From NCBI RefSeq assembly GCF_025264665.1, contig NZ_CP073697.1, forward strand, positions 1,860,001 through 1,924,000: a stretch of DNA of 64,000 nucleotides, written 5' to 3'. This DNA comes from Edaphobacter flagellatus (GTDB lineage: Bacteria; Acidobacteriota; Terriglobia; Terriglobales; Acidobacteriaceae). The position numbers and the translations under genes were made by a program. The first letter of the stretch is position 1; each line of letters begins with the position of its first letter. Below the pieces are notes generated by a model that was given only the letters and a program-made list of their open reading frames with translations, searched no databases and was not told the origin of the DNA. Of the stretch, positions 16,827 through 25,066 are shown piece by piece.

Positions 16827-17949
16827 AACACTCTCCGGCGAGCCATAGCCCGTGGATGACTCCGTCTTTCGCAAGCCGAGTCAGTTCCTCCATCTCAACA
16901 GCGACTCGGTGTCCGTGCGCTTCGATGTGAGCAATCGCCACTCTGGAGCCGACTCGCTTCAACTCATAAGCTGCGAGCAGTGCCCCGATAGATAACAGTT
17001 TACTAGACAAAGCCGAGACGATGGCGTTCGATCCGCCTAGCGGAGCCAGAGACTTTGCGTAATGCTCAATAGCATGAACCAGCTGGCGGTAGACCTCGAA
17101 CGGATTGGTCTCTGATGCATACAGGAAGTTACGGGGATCAACCCGCAGGCTGTCGAAAAGCAACCCACGATACTCGACGATCAGGTTGTCGCCCCGTCGT
17201 GGATTCTGCGATGGGGCTGGCAGCAACGGGCATACCTCCGACGGCCGCACCAGATCGTAGATTCGCTGAAGCTGAGTAGCCTGATTCTCCCCGAGAAGAG
17301 GAAACCAGACGCGCGGTTTCGATGCCGCCGACTCACGCTCGGCGTCGCCTCGGAAGGTGTGAATGTAATCAGCTTCTTCGTCGAGCCCTTCTTCAAGAAT
17401 CAGGCTGTCTATCCTATGGTTCTCATCTGCTAGCACGAACAGGTTCATCCGAGGAGAAGTCTGGCCGTCAATGATATGAAGCAGTTTGGCCACAATGGGC
17501 AGGAATACGCTGCGCGGTAAGGCGCTGACGTCCACGATCACATCGGTGATGCCCGCAAACTCGTCGGCAGTCTTGAATTGTCCTTCGGCCGACCTCGACG
17601 TCATGCGTCTGCGTTCAGCCGAAAACATATTGATATTGCGGCTCGATAGCTGAGTTGCCGGAACAATTCTCCCCAGTTCTTCCAGATTCTTCTGGACTGC
17701 CTCGTTGTACGCGCGGGACGGAGACTGATCCCCCTCCTCATAGGTGAGAAGCACGACTTCAATGGAGAGCGATGGACAGATGCGGCGAAGTAGAGCCAGC
17801 CCCGTAAGCATCCGGGGGTCGAAGCCGCGGCCCAGAATAAACCGTACCTTGCGGGGTGAGCCACTGAAATGGCTTGAAAAGAGAGCCTCAAGATCAGTTC
17901 CAGCAGCGCGCGCGTATGTCGACCATCGTTCCGGCATCTTACCTGCCAT
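16816..17949 (-). CDS. Unrecognised operon protein with a GRGFDPRM motif
   Basis: I do not recognise this 377-residue protein. Its N-terminal half looks like a Rossmann-type alpha/beta fold: strand VRFILGRGFDPRM (about 34-47), strand IEVVLLTY (about 62-69), strand DVIVDVSALPRS (about 136-147) and strand MNLFVLAD. The GRGFDPRM and VDVSALPR motifs look like a conserved active or binding site. The C-terminal third is helical, ending GVIHGLWLAGECYED. There are no membrane segments. The ATG at 17949 lies 6 bp after the ATPase stop; a TTG one codon upstream is possible. It sits between the ATPase and the PfkB kinase, overlapping the latter by 11 bp, so it probably works with them. Confidence 0.7.
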   Translation of the reverse strand: MAGKMPERWSTYARAAGTDLEALFSSHFSGSPRKVRFILGRGFDPRMLTGLALLRRICPSLSIEVVLLTYEEGDQSPSRAYNEAVQKNLEELGRIVPATQLSSRNINMFSAERRRMTSRSAEGQFKTADEFAGITDVIVDVSALPRSVFLPIVAKLLHIIDGQTSPRMNLFVLADENHRIDSLILEEGLDEEADYIHTFRGDAERESAASKPRVWFPLLGENQATQLQRIYDLVRPSEVCPLLPAPSQNPRRGDNLIVEYRGLLFDSLRVDPRNFLYASETNPFEVYRQLVHAIEHYAKSLAPLGGSNAIVSALSSKLLSIGALLAAYELKRVGSRVAIAHIEAHGHRVAVEMEELTRLAKDGVIHGLWLAGECYED

Positions 17950-17955
17950 CAAATA

Positions 17956-19869
17956 TCAAAGAAGTGATTTCTTCGGCTCGTATCCTGCTGTCATCCACAC
18001 ATAAAGATCGCGCAAGGGGCGCTCCTTGAAGCCCCCGTATTGCAGCGGTAAATCGTATGACACACAGAGTAACCGATTGAGGTTCAGTACCATCCAGGTA
18101 TTTCCTTTAACCCGGCGGTCTAGCTGAGCTTCGAGCAGATTATTGGCGATCGCTGCCGCCAAAACGTCAGCCAGAAGGCCATACTCCGGGTTCTTCTTGA
18201 GGAATTCCTTACTCTGGAGCTGTTCTCTCTCTTTCATGGAAATAGCGATTCCCGTTACACCAGGGTCGTAAGGAGCATTCTCTTCGTAGGTCCTCTGCCG
18301 GCAGAATCTGCCGATCGACGTGAGCAACTGATAAACCCTCTCGCCGTAGCGCGCTCGGCGCGGGATTTCCGTCCAGAAAGACTCCGAAGCTTCCCGCAGC
18401 AGCGCATCCTGTCGGCCAGCGTTAAGGGTTGGCGTCTTCGAGATCAGGCTGGATGCTACGACCTCCTCGAACTCATCTCCGGCTAAGCGCATGAATTGTT
18501 CGATATTCCATGAGGCCAGGTTGGCTAGCTTCTTCGGCCCAAAGTAGTAGGGCAGGCGGAATTCCTGGGCAAGAAACAACTCGGCTGCGGCACGAATACT
18601 CGAATCGGTCTTTTCCTTAAGATCCGCAGGGCTGAGAGGGAAGTCAAATGAGGCTTGCTGGTTCCGCAGTTCGCGGTAAATCAGAATCTCGAGTACGCGC
18701 CACCCGATTGCACGATCCCGTATGCCCCCCGGCTGTCTTTCCTGTGCCTCTATCCAGTCATGGAAGAGGGTACTCTCGCGCGACAACTTCGTGACGCGGT
18801 CCCGGATGACGGGAATCGTCGCTTCGTACTTGCCCTGCCACTCAGTACCGTCCAGCGAGGCCTGTAGGCAGGAATCGAGAGAGGTCACCTCCACTGTCAA
18901 AGCTGCACTGGCACGTCGGTCGGCCACGCTGTTGAGGAGGTTAGTGAACTTGTTCGCACTCTCTCGCCAGAAGCGCTCGATCAATATTTCCCCGTCGTAG
19001 TCCCGTCCTTCGGTCACGCCTGTTTCGAGCATCTCGTCCGTGGAAAGGGCTTCGAATCGCTCTGCCAACCAGACACCCACGCCGGTCCGCATATCAGCAA
19101 CGGTCTTGAGCAACAAACTCCGTTGCCCGTGCGTAAGATGATGCACGTCGTCGAGAAGTAACAATCGGTGACTTGCGACGGGTCGCCCATCGACCGTAAG
19201 CACACCCGGCCGCATCAGACCGATCGAATGAAGCGTATCGCTCCCCGGCAGAGACGCGAGTTCGCCGCCATCGAAGCTGTCGATCGCGTCACATACGTTC
19301 TCTTCGAGGGCCGTCGCCCAGCGGTGGAGCTCAACGCCTGAGGTGGCTCCCGGCTCTCCAGCACGAATCTCCGTCGGCGCGTCCGCCGATACCTTGATGC
19401 GCGAAAGGTCCTCAGGATAACGAAGGCCTCTCAGCTGGAGGCTGGCTCGGAGCGTTGCCAAGACAATCCGAGCGTTCAGAAGTCCGAAAAGCAGACGCTG
19501 CTTGCGGGCTGGTTCGAAGTCGAGATCATCAAGGATTCGGTAATTACGCGCGCAGGACAAGAAGACACCGAGCAGTTGCGGTCCACCCTCATTGATGACG
19601 CCCAGAGTCGCCATACGTTGATAGAGTTCCTTCAGATCCGCGTTGTCTCTGAAGGCATGGAGGTTCACGAGCGCGGCTGGCGTGAAGAGGCGAAGCAGTG
19701 TCGTTTTTCCGGCGCCCGGTGCGCTCCGAATCAACTGAGGTTTGTCCCACAAGTGCGGATCGTCTCCGAGAAGGTCGAGCATGCCGGGGCCGAACAGCTT
19801 CAGGAACGTGACATCGTTCTCGATGGCCTCCGCCGCGCGGAGACGGAACGGATTTCTCGGCTCTCTCAT
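17956..19869 (-). CDS. ORC/CDC6-like P-loop ATPase of a conflict system
   Basis: The 637-residue protein has a Walker A motif (SAPGAGKTT, about 49-57) and a Walker B motif (LLLLDD, about 236-241, followed by VHHL). The N-terminus EPRNPFRLRAAEAIENDVTFLKLFGPG resembles the entry segment of ORC-CDC6-like ATPases known from prokaryotic conflict loci, a relative of the replication-initiator AAA clade. The C-terminal 350 residues are mostly helical and may include a winged-helix. The likely role is a nucleotide-driven switch or sensor that licenses the effectors. The ATG at 19869 overlaps the stop of the phosphoribosyltransferase gene as ATGA (19866-19869), indicating coupled translation. The longer frame to 19932 is unlikely. 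Family naming is from memory of motif pattern. Confidence 0.72.
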   Translation of the reverse strand: MREPRNPFRLRAAEAIENDVTFLKLFGPGMLDLLGDDPHLWDKPQLIRSAPGAGKTTLLRLFTPAALVNLHAFRDNADLKELYQRMATLGVINEGGPQLLGVFLSCARNYRILDDLDFEPARKQRLLFGLLNARIVLATLRASLQLRGLRYPEDLSRIKVSADAPTEIRAGEPGATSGVELHRWATALEENVCDAIDSFDGGELASLPGSDTLHSIGLMRPGVLTVDGRPVASHRLLLLDDVHHLTHGQRSLLLKTVADMRTGVGVWLAERFEALSTDEMLETGVTEGRDYDGEILIERFWRESANKFTNLLNSVADRRASAALTVEVTSLDSCLQASLDGTEWQGKYEATIPVIRDRVTKLSRESTLFHDWIEAQERQPGGIRDRAIGWRVLEILIYRELRNQQASFDFPLSPADLKEKTDSSIRAAAELFLAQEFRLPYYFGPKKLANLASWNIEQFMRLAGDEFEEVVASSLISKTPTLNAGRQDALLREASESFWTEIPRRARYGERVYQLLTSIGRFCRQRTYEENAPYDPGVTGIAISMKEREQLQSKEFLKKNPEYGLLADVLAAAIANNLLEAQLDRRVKGNTWMVLNLNRLLCVSYDLPLQYGGFKERPLRDLYVWMTAGYEPKKSLL

Positions 19870-20990
19870 ATCGAATCCTTGTGGCGTGTGACGCGGGGAA
19901 ATAGAGATCGCATCTGCGGGCCGTCCGCCCACAAGAGCCCAAGCGAATTATTGGGAGTATTGTGACTCAATACCAGTGGTAGTCCGCAACCGGCAAATCC
20001 GTAGCGGAGGTCGGTACCCCCGAGCCGTGTGGCGTCCGTCTCGTTGGTATCGTCGTAATATTTCTTGATCAGAGCGTCAATGTCCGGCTTCGCGCCCTCA
20101 ATTAGAATGGTCTCGTTCGGCAGGCGTTGCACAACGATTATATTGAGCTTCACGCCAAATCGCTCTTCAAGCGCCTTCCGTTGGGCCATCAACTTCTCTT
20201 CGACCTTGGCCGTCGCCAGATAAAGGACGAGGATAACCTCACGTCCCTCCTTCACAACCAACTTTGAGAGAGGATTCTCGGGATTCGCAAGGTTGACAAG
20301 AAACTTTCCAATCTTGCCGGTGACGGCCCCGTCTTCGGTCAAACGTAGATAGCTGATTCCACTGGCGGAAAAGTCATCCATCAGGACCACAACTTCGAAT
20401 GCAGGATCGCTCTGTTCTGTGGACTCCTCAGCTGCAACAGGCTCACCCATGTCTTTCAGTGCGATCTTTAAATCCTTGACGAGCCCGTCGATGCGCTCCC
20501 GGCTTGGTTCATGGCTCTGACGCACCTGCTCATTAGTGAGCAGGGGGTTCGCGCGGCGAAAGACATCCGTTCGGGCGCCGTCACTCAAGCCGAGGAACAG
20601 GGTCTTCCGCTGAAGGACTCGAAAGGCATCTGACGCAGCGATTTGCCTCTTCCTCCACGGTTCGATTCCAGCTTTCTTGGCAGCGAGATCCAGCAGCAGG
20701 GGGCGAATACAGTCTGGATAGGCGATGGAGACCAGATGATTCAACTCCGCGGTAGAGATGAAAACGAGGTGTTTGCGGATATAGTCAAGCGCAACCGGTC
20801 GCTCGTCGGGCGTGAACTGGCTGAGCCAGCGCGCTAGACTCTCCGTGAAGCGCATTCCGGGTGAGAACTGCTGATACTCGTCGTACTTATACGAAGCCAT
20901 AGCCTGGAGTTCTAGACCCACCTGATTGAAATCCGCCGGTTGCCACCCCATGACCTTACTCAGCAGTTCCTCCGCTAGTTGGTTATTCAT
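19866..20990 (-). CDS. Phosphoribosyltransferase of the conflict-system type
   Basis: The 374-residue product carries the PRPP-binding motif of type I phosphoribosyltransferases, VVVLMDDFSASGIS (about 200-213, acidic pair D205-D206), and the C-terminal block GCGLPLVLSHNTPNNSLGLLW, which is typical of phosphoribosyltransferase-like proteins in immune loci. The first 190 residues are helical, with PADERPVALDYIRKHLVFIS-like composition, and may form a winged-helix or dimerisation module. The enzyme could join a base or sugar to ribose-5-phosphate or break such a bond. The ATG at 20990 overlaps the stop of the SIS-HAD gene as ATGA (20987-20990) and the product overlaps the ATPase gene in the same way, so the three genes are tightly coupled. 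Confidence 0.8.
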   Translation of the reverse strand: MNNQLAEELLSKVMGWQPADFNQVGLELQAMASYKYDEYQQFSPGMRFTESLARWLSQFTPDERPVALDYIRKHLVFISTAELNHLVSIAYPDCIRPLLLDLAAKKAGIEPWRKRQIAASDAFRVLQRKTLFLGLSDGARTDVFRRANPLLTNEQVRQSHEPSRERIDGLVKDLKIALKDMGEPVAAEESTEQSDPAFEVVVLMDDFSASGISYLRLTEDGAVTGKIGKFLVNLANPENPLSKLVVKEGREVILVLYLATAKVEEKLMAQRKALEERFGVKLNIIVVQRLPNETILIEGAKPDIDALIKKYYDDTNETDATRLGGTDLRYGFAGCGLPLVLSHNTPNNSLGLLWADGPQMRSLFPRVTRHKDSI

Positions 20991-22948
20991 GATCTCCCCA
21001 GTGCGAGACGGAAGTACTTCGTCGATTTCTTGATTTGCGCGAAGTAATAGACCAGTGCGGCGCTGCCCGAAACTCCGGCGGGAGCGAGATTCCAACCGGC
21101 CTCAAGGTCAAATCCTACTTCGTCCACACTCAACGACCCCGGCCCGGCGAGCAACTCGAAATCGTTGCCAGGCCACGCAGGCCTGTCACCGATGAAAAGC
21201 GTTTCAGCGCCCGAAGACCGTGCAATTCCCGGCATACTCTTCAGAATATTCAATTTGCTTGTTTCCGCCTCGACGATATCAACGGATCGGGAAGAAGCTA
21301 CTACGCGGACATTTGTTTTGTTGGCTTTCGAGAGCAGCGCCGAGGCCAGTTGCCACAAGGGTTCGGCGGACGTGGCATCCTCCAACTCCAATGTGACTTG
21401 AACAGGCCGCACGGTCACCTTGATCGCACGGATGTTTCCTTCCCTGATGACCTGCGCTACCTCGGCCAACGCGGGCGCTGGCTCGGTATCGCCGTTGAGA
21501 TCCTGATTGCTGCTGAGAGGGAGCACTATTGCTCCGTTGTAGAACGCAACCGTCACAAGATGCCAGAGCCGTTTAGGAAGAGCGCGGCGCAAGGTTTCTC
21601 TGACCGATTTACCTCGTCCGGTTGCCACTCCGAGAGGAAACCCGCCGTCCAACAGGCTAATGAGGGACTTCGTGGTACCTGCTGCAATGCCCGTGAAGCG
21701 GTCACGATGATCGCAGATGGTTCCGTCGTAATCGACGACGCACTGCGTAAAGCGAAGACCAGATATGCGTCTTTTGAAACTGTCGTAGGCGCCCTCCCAC
21801 TGTTCCGCCGACAGTTCGGGAAGCCCGACCTTTTTCTGAGCACGCTGTTTTCGCAAGATGGATGCTGAACGCACATCCTTCGCCGCTTGCGGGAATGCGT
21901 TCAGATGATAAAGTTTTCGCCCAAAGACAGGAACGGCAGGACGGCCAGGATCTCGACCGCGATCCTCGCCAAATGCTGCGACAATCTCGAATACGGCCGC
22001 CTGCATTGCGAAGGTTGCCGCGATTCCCCTAAATGACGTCTCAACCCTTACGCAATGAACGGGCTTCGGGAGTAGCTTTTGCGTGGCGTCGGCAATCGCT
22101 TTGTCGTTCGGGCAAATGAAGAGAAAGACTGTAGTGTTGGGGCGCTGCGCGAGCCAAAGATGCCGCCCATGAGCGAAGTTCCGGTAGTCCGCCAGTTGTA
22201 CGTTGGCTAGTCCTGATTCGTGGAACTTCGATTCAAAGTCAACCGCAGCCGATCGGGTATCCGGGCCGAACAGAAGAAGAATCTCATCGGATTGAACTGG
22301 TGGAATACCTTGGTGGCGCTCGGCCAATGACTGCCTTAGGCCAGTCGGATCGAACAGCTCTCGGTACCGGCGCGGAAGATCATTATCTCCGCCGTAAGCC
22401 CGCGCCACGATGGTATTCAGGGCCACCAATGAGTTTGTAGCCAGATAACCATCCTTGCCGGCGGGCGAGGCGAATTCCAGCCCCTTGCCTCTGTCGAATG
22501 AGTCCACCACATCCGTCAGTGGGCATCCCTTCATGGAGCAGAGACTGGTGACAGATACAGGTTCGGCGGCGATTGCACTTCTGGCGAAACCGAGCACATC
22601 CGGGTTCCGGCCCCGAGCGCTCACAATGAAAATGCGCGCGTCTGCCAGAAACAGCGGGTTTCCCGAAGCCAACAAGGGCGAATCAAAAGTCGCAAAATTG
22701 CCCTTTCGGCGCTGCTCAAGACTGGCCACGAGGCAAGCTGTGCTCAGAGATCCGCCCGAGCCGATGGCCAAGAGCGGCGATTCGCCGGAACTTCTCGTTT
22801 CCTTCGAGAATTCAGCGATGTCCGCTTTAAGCGCCCAGTTGTAGGTCGCTTCGAGTTGACTCAATTCGAGTTTGTAAGGCCTCCCCAAATCTCTCTTATC
22901 CTCTTCTTTCAGGGCAAGGCTTTCCTTTAACCCCTTCATTGTCAGCAT
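20987..22948 (-). CDS. Double-SIS plus HAD-phosphatase fusion, first gene of the operon
   Basis: Of 653 residues, about 1-345 form two SIS (sugar isomerase) domains: IGSGGS at 62-67 with ARIFIVSARG after it, and a second half with ILLLFGP and NFAHGRH at 257-263. Residues 395-625 form a Cof/sucrose-phosphatase-like HAD domain: catalytic D406-Y-D408-G-T, VATGRG near 441-446, K570, and GDRPAWPGND at 587-596. The fusion suggests an enzyme that isomerises and dephosphorylates a phosphosugar, or uses SIS as a sensor. The ATG at 22948 has GAGGGCG upstream; a GTG at 23056 would add 36 poorly conserved-looking residues. The stop is shared with the next start (ATGA). It leads the operon, so its upstream region should hold the promoter. 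Confidence 0.8.
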   Translation of the reverse strand: MLTMKGLKESLALKEEDKRDLGRPYKLELSQLEATYNWALKADIAEFSKETRSSGESPLLAIGSGGSLSTACLVASLEQRRKGNFATFDSPLLASGNPLFLADARIFIVSARGRNPDVLGFARSAIAAEPVSVTSLCSMKGCPLTDVVDSFDRGKGLEFASPAGKDGYLATNSLVALNTIVARAYGGDNDLPRRYRELFDPTGLRQSLAERHQGIPPVQSDEILLLFGPDTRSAAVDFESKFHESGLANVQLADYRNFAHGRHLWLAQRPNTTVFLFICPNDKAIADATQKLLPKPVHCVRVETSFRGIAATFAMQAAVFEIVAAFGEDRGRDPGRPAVPVFGRKLYHLNAFPQAAKDVRSASILRKQRAQKKVGLPELSAEQWEGAYDSFKRRISGLRFTQCVVDYDGTICDHRDRFTGIAAGTTKSLISLLDGGFPLGVATGRGKSVRETLRRALPKRLWHLVTVAFYNGAIVLPLSSNQDLNGDTEPAPALAEVAQVIREGNIRAIKVTVRPVQVTLELEDATSAEPLWQLASALLSKANKTNVRVVASSRSVDIVEAETSKLNILKSMPGIARSSGAETLFIGDRPAWPGNDFELLAGPGSLSVDEVGFDLEAGWNLAPAGVSGSAALVYYFAQIKKSTKYFRLALGRS

Positions 22949-23008
22949 ACAAGCCACGCCCTCAACAGTCAGATCGTTCGTTCCGGTGGAGGCGCTGAGG
23001 CACTCTCT

Positions 23009-23037
23009 ATCATAAGCGAAAATTAGGCGAAAATAAA
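23009..23037 (-). promoter_or_regulatory. Weak candidate promoter of the seven-gene operon
   Basis: On the minus strand TATGAT (plus 23009-23014) is a good -10 hexamer; 17 bases upstream is TTTATT (23032-23037), a poor -35. The AT-rich patch stands out from its surroundings. It is about 60 bp upstream of the preferred start codon. Confidence 0.3.
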
Positions 23038-23056
23038 GACCTGCTACACATCGCAC

Positions 23057-23356
23057 GCATACGAGTTAAGCAACCGATTCAAGACGTGGATTTACCGTTC
23101 AGTCCGAGGGTGGAGGTACGAACCGAGATGCGGGATCACTAATGAAAGAAGCCCCTGGCCACCATTGCTGCTTACCACCCCATCCTCCTCTGCGGAGAAA
23201 AGCAAGGAACCTGGACGTCCCTTGGTCTGTACCGCCGAAAGGTAGCTGCCCACTGAGGGTCCATTAAGGGTCCAATAGCAGCTTTTTTCTGTGTAATCAG
23301 TAGCCTAGAGTGCGGTCTGTGCCAACTGGTTTCAATAAGTTGCGTTACGTGGTAAT
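23057..23356. other. Gene-free island end with a short direct repeat
   Basis: No gene is recognised between the operon and the tRNA fragment. Two direct copies of GGGTCCAWTA lie at 23257-23266 and 23268-23277, 11 bp apart, which could be arm-type recombinase sites. No integrase gene remnant could be read on either strand. Confidence 0.4.
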
Positions 23357-23402
23357 CTTGACACGGTAGAGGTCGTTGGTTCGAATCCAATCGTGCCTAC
23401 CA
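23357..23402 (+). other. 3' fragment of tRNA-Val(GAC), probable attachment-site scar
   Basis: The 46 bases reproduce the anticodon loop to CCA end of a tRNA: loop TTGACAC (anticodon GAC), stem GGTAG, variable AGGTC, T-arm GTTGG-TTCGAAT-CCAAT, acceptor strand CGTGCCT, discriminator A and CCA (23400-23402). The 5' half is absent: the preceding bases do not form the D-arm or the other half of the anticodon stem. Integrative elements that insert at tRNA 3' ends leave such a copy at their far end. The orientation implies that the element lies to the left, and that the intact tRNA-Val would be further left, outside this window or lost. Confidence 0.7.
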
Positions 23403-23672
23403 TCTTCTCAATTACATACGAAGATCTCTGTACAAGTGATATGGCATTTGTGCCGTAACCCTCTGTTTCTAAGCTCCGCAATTCATGTCGGGCGAGGGCA
23501 CGCATCGCACTGTCAGTCGCCCTGTGATTCCCGATTCAGATCACTCCATCTCCTTCCAGCAGCCTGCTGAGCACAGAAGCGTGTTCACGGCAGTGATACT
23601 CAACAGAAAAGAAGCAAGTTGCTGCATTGTTGTAGGAGAATAAACCTGTACCCACAGGATCCAATAGCCATC
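23403..23672. other. Intergenic stretch right of the att scar
   Basis: I see no gene in these 270 bp. The region probably carries the promoter of the Tat-signal protein downstream; no convincing hexamers were found. Confidence 0.35.
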
Positions 23673-25037
23673 ATGAACAAGGAACAGATCGAAACTGCAG
23701 CCAGTGCCGATTCATCGGCCACTAAAACGATGGAATTGAACTCTCTTCTCACCCGGCGTGCGATGCTGGAGCTAACCGGCATGGCTGGTATGGCAGCCTT
23801 GATTGGAATCGCTCCCGATGCGGTTGCGCAGAGTGCGCCGAGACGGCCTCGTATCGCCTGTCTCGTCAGCTATTGGGGTCTGCCGACTTCACATGCGGAC
23901 TGGATCGTCAACAAGCTGATCGACGGTTACTGGTGGAACGGCGCTCACACACCTTCTCAAGTGGACGTAGCATCGGTTTACATTCATCAGTTCGACACGA
24001 GCCTGCTGGGCCAGAAGGTGTGCAAAGCGAAGAACATTCCGATCTTCAAAACAGTGGGTGAGGCCGTCACGTTGGGCGGCAAGGAACTTGCAGTGGATGG
24101 CGTTGTCATCGTCTGCGAGCATGGAAACTATCCCACTGATCTCAAGGGACACTGGCTGTTGCCCCGTTGGTGGATCTACCAGCAGGTGATGCGGGTTTTC
24201 GAAGAGAGCAACCGCTCGGTGCCAGTGTTTAATGACAAGCATCTTTCCTACAACTGGGATGACGCGAAGTGGATGTTCGACAAATCGCGCGAGCTGAACT
24301 TTCCGCTGACCGGCGGCTCCTCCATCCCGACTTACTTCCGCAAGCCAGAGATCGATATTGCGGCCGGTACGCCAATCCGAAACTCGATCGTAGTGGGAGC
24401 CGCTCCGGATGAGGGAGGCATCTTCCATTGCATTGATGTGCTGCAGTCCTTTCACGATCGTCGCAAGGGCGGCGAGACGGGCGTCAAGTCGGTGCAGTCC
24501 ATTCGCGGGCCCGAGACGTGGGCGTGGGTCGAGCGCACGCCCTGGGCCAACAGCTTGCTGGAAGCAGTGCGGAAAGACCGTGACCTGAAGCCGGGAGCCT
24601 TTCACGAAAGCAAGCGCCCAGCCGTATGCATCGTGGAATACAACGATGGCACGCATGGCGCGGTCATCTCGGGCGAGGGCGGTGGGTGGAGCTACGCTGG
24701 TGAAATCGAAGGGCAGAAAGACCCGACGGTCATCTCGATGCTTGGCTTCCCCGGCCCCATCTCGCAGTATCACGCGGCGAACGCCTTCCCGCACTGGATC
24801 ATCGAGATGATGCTGACGAGGAAGGAGCCGTTCAACGCAGAGCGGCTTCTGCTATCGACAGGCATTACGAACCACTACATGGATTCAAACTGGGCGGACG
24901 GCCGCTACTCCGCCGTTGGCCGTCGAGTCGAGACGCCGTACATGAACATGACGTACCGCTCAACGCATGGACCCATGTTTGAGACGGGACCTCGGCCGCC
25001 GAATACTCCTTACATACGGGGTTTCACGTCGGCATAG
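23673..25037 (+). CDS. Tat-exported protein of unknown function
   Basis: I do not recognise the family. The 454-residue product begins with a twin-arginine signal (LLTRRAMLELTGMAGMAALIGIA, about 27-50, AVAQ cleavage region). The mature part opens with an alpha/beta pattern (RPRIACLVSYWGLPTSHADWIVNKLIDG), is rich in Trp, Tyr and Gly, and includes VDGVVIVCEHGNYP, VPVFNDKHLSYNWDD and a C-terminal THGPMFETGPRPPNTPYIRG. The build suggests a secreted enzyme or binding protein of the kind frequent in Acidobacteria and Planctomycetes. The ATG at 23673 is preferred over one at 23619 because the signal follows it at a normal distance. It is convergent with the dipeptidase gene 30 bp downstream. Confidence 0.7.
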   Translation: MNKEQIETAASADSSATKTMELNSLLTRRAMLELTGMAGMAALIGIAPDAVAQSAPRRPRIACLVSYWGLPTSHADWIVNKLIDGYWWNGAHTPSQVDVASVYIHQFDTSLLGQKVCKAKNIPIFKTVGEAVTLGGKELAVDGVVIVCEHGNYPTDLKGHWLLPRWWIYQQVMRVFEESNRSVPVFNDKHLSYNWDDAKWMFDKSRELNFPLTGGSSIPTYFRKPEIDIAAGTPIRNSIVVGAAPDEGGIFHCIDVLQSFHDRRKGGETGVKSVQSIRGPETWAWVERTPWANSLLEAVRKDRDLKPGAFHESKRPAVCIVEYNDGTHGAVISGEGGGWSYAGEIEGQKDPTVISMLGFPGPISQYHAANAFPHWIIEMMLTRKEPFNAERLLLSTGITNHYMDSNWADGRYSAVGRRVETPYMNMTYRSTHGPMFETGPRPPNTPYIRGFTSA

Positions 25038-25066
25038 GCTCTCGCGAGCTATAGCGAAACGCAGCA

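Noticed and set aside
13701..22948. A CBASS, Thoeris or Ter system
   Set aside because: No CD-NTase, no SAVED/STING sensor, no Thoeris SLOG-SIR2 partner and no Ter proteins are present; the enzyme set differs, although TIR is shared with some of these.
23172..23390. 72-codon minus-strand frame beginning DSNQRPLPC
   Set aside because: Antisense reading of a tRNA T-arm gives this phrase; it covers the tRNA-Val fragment.
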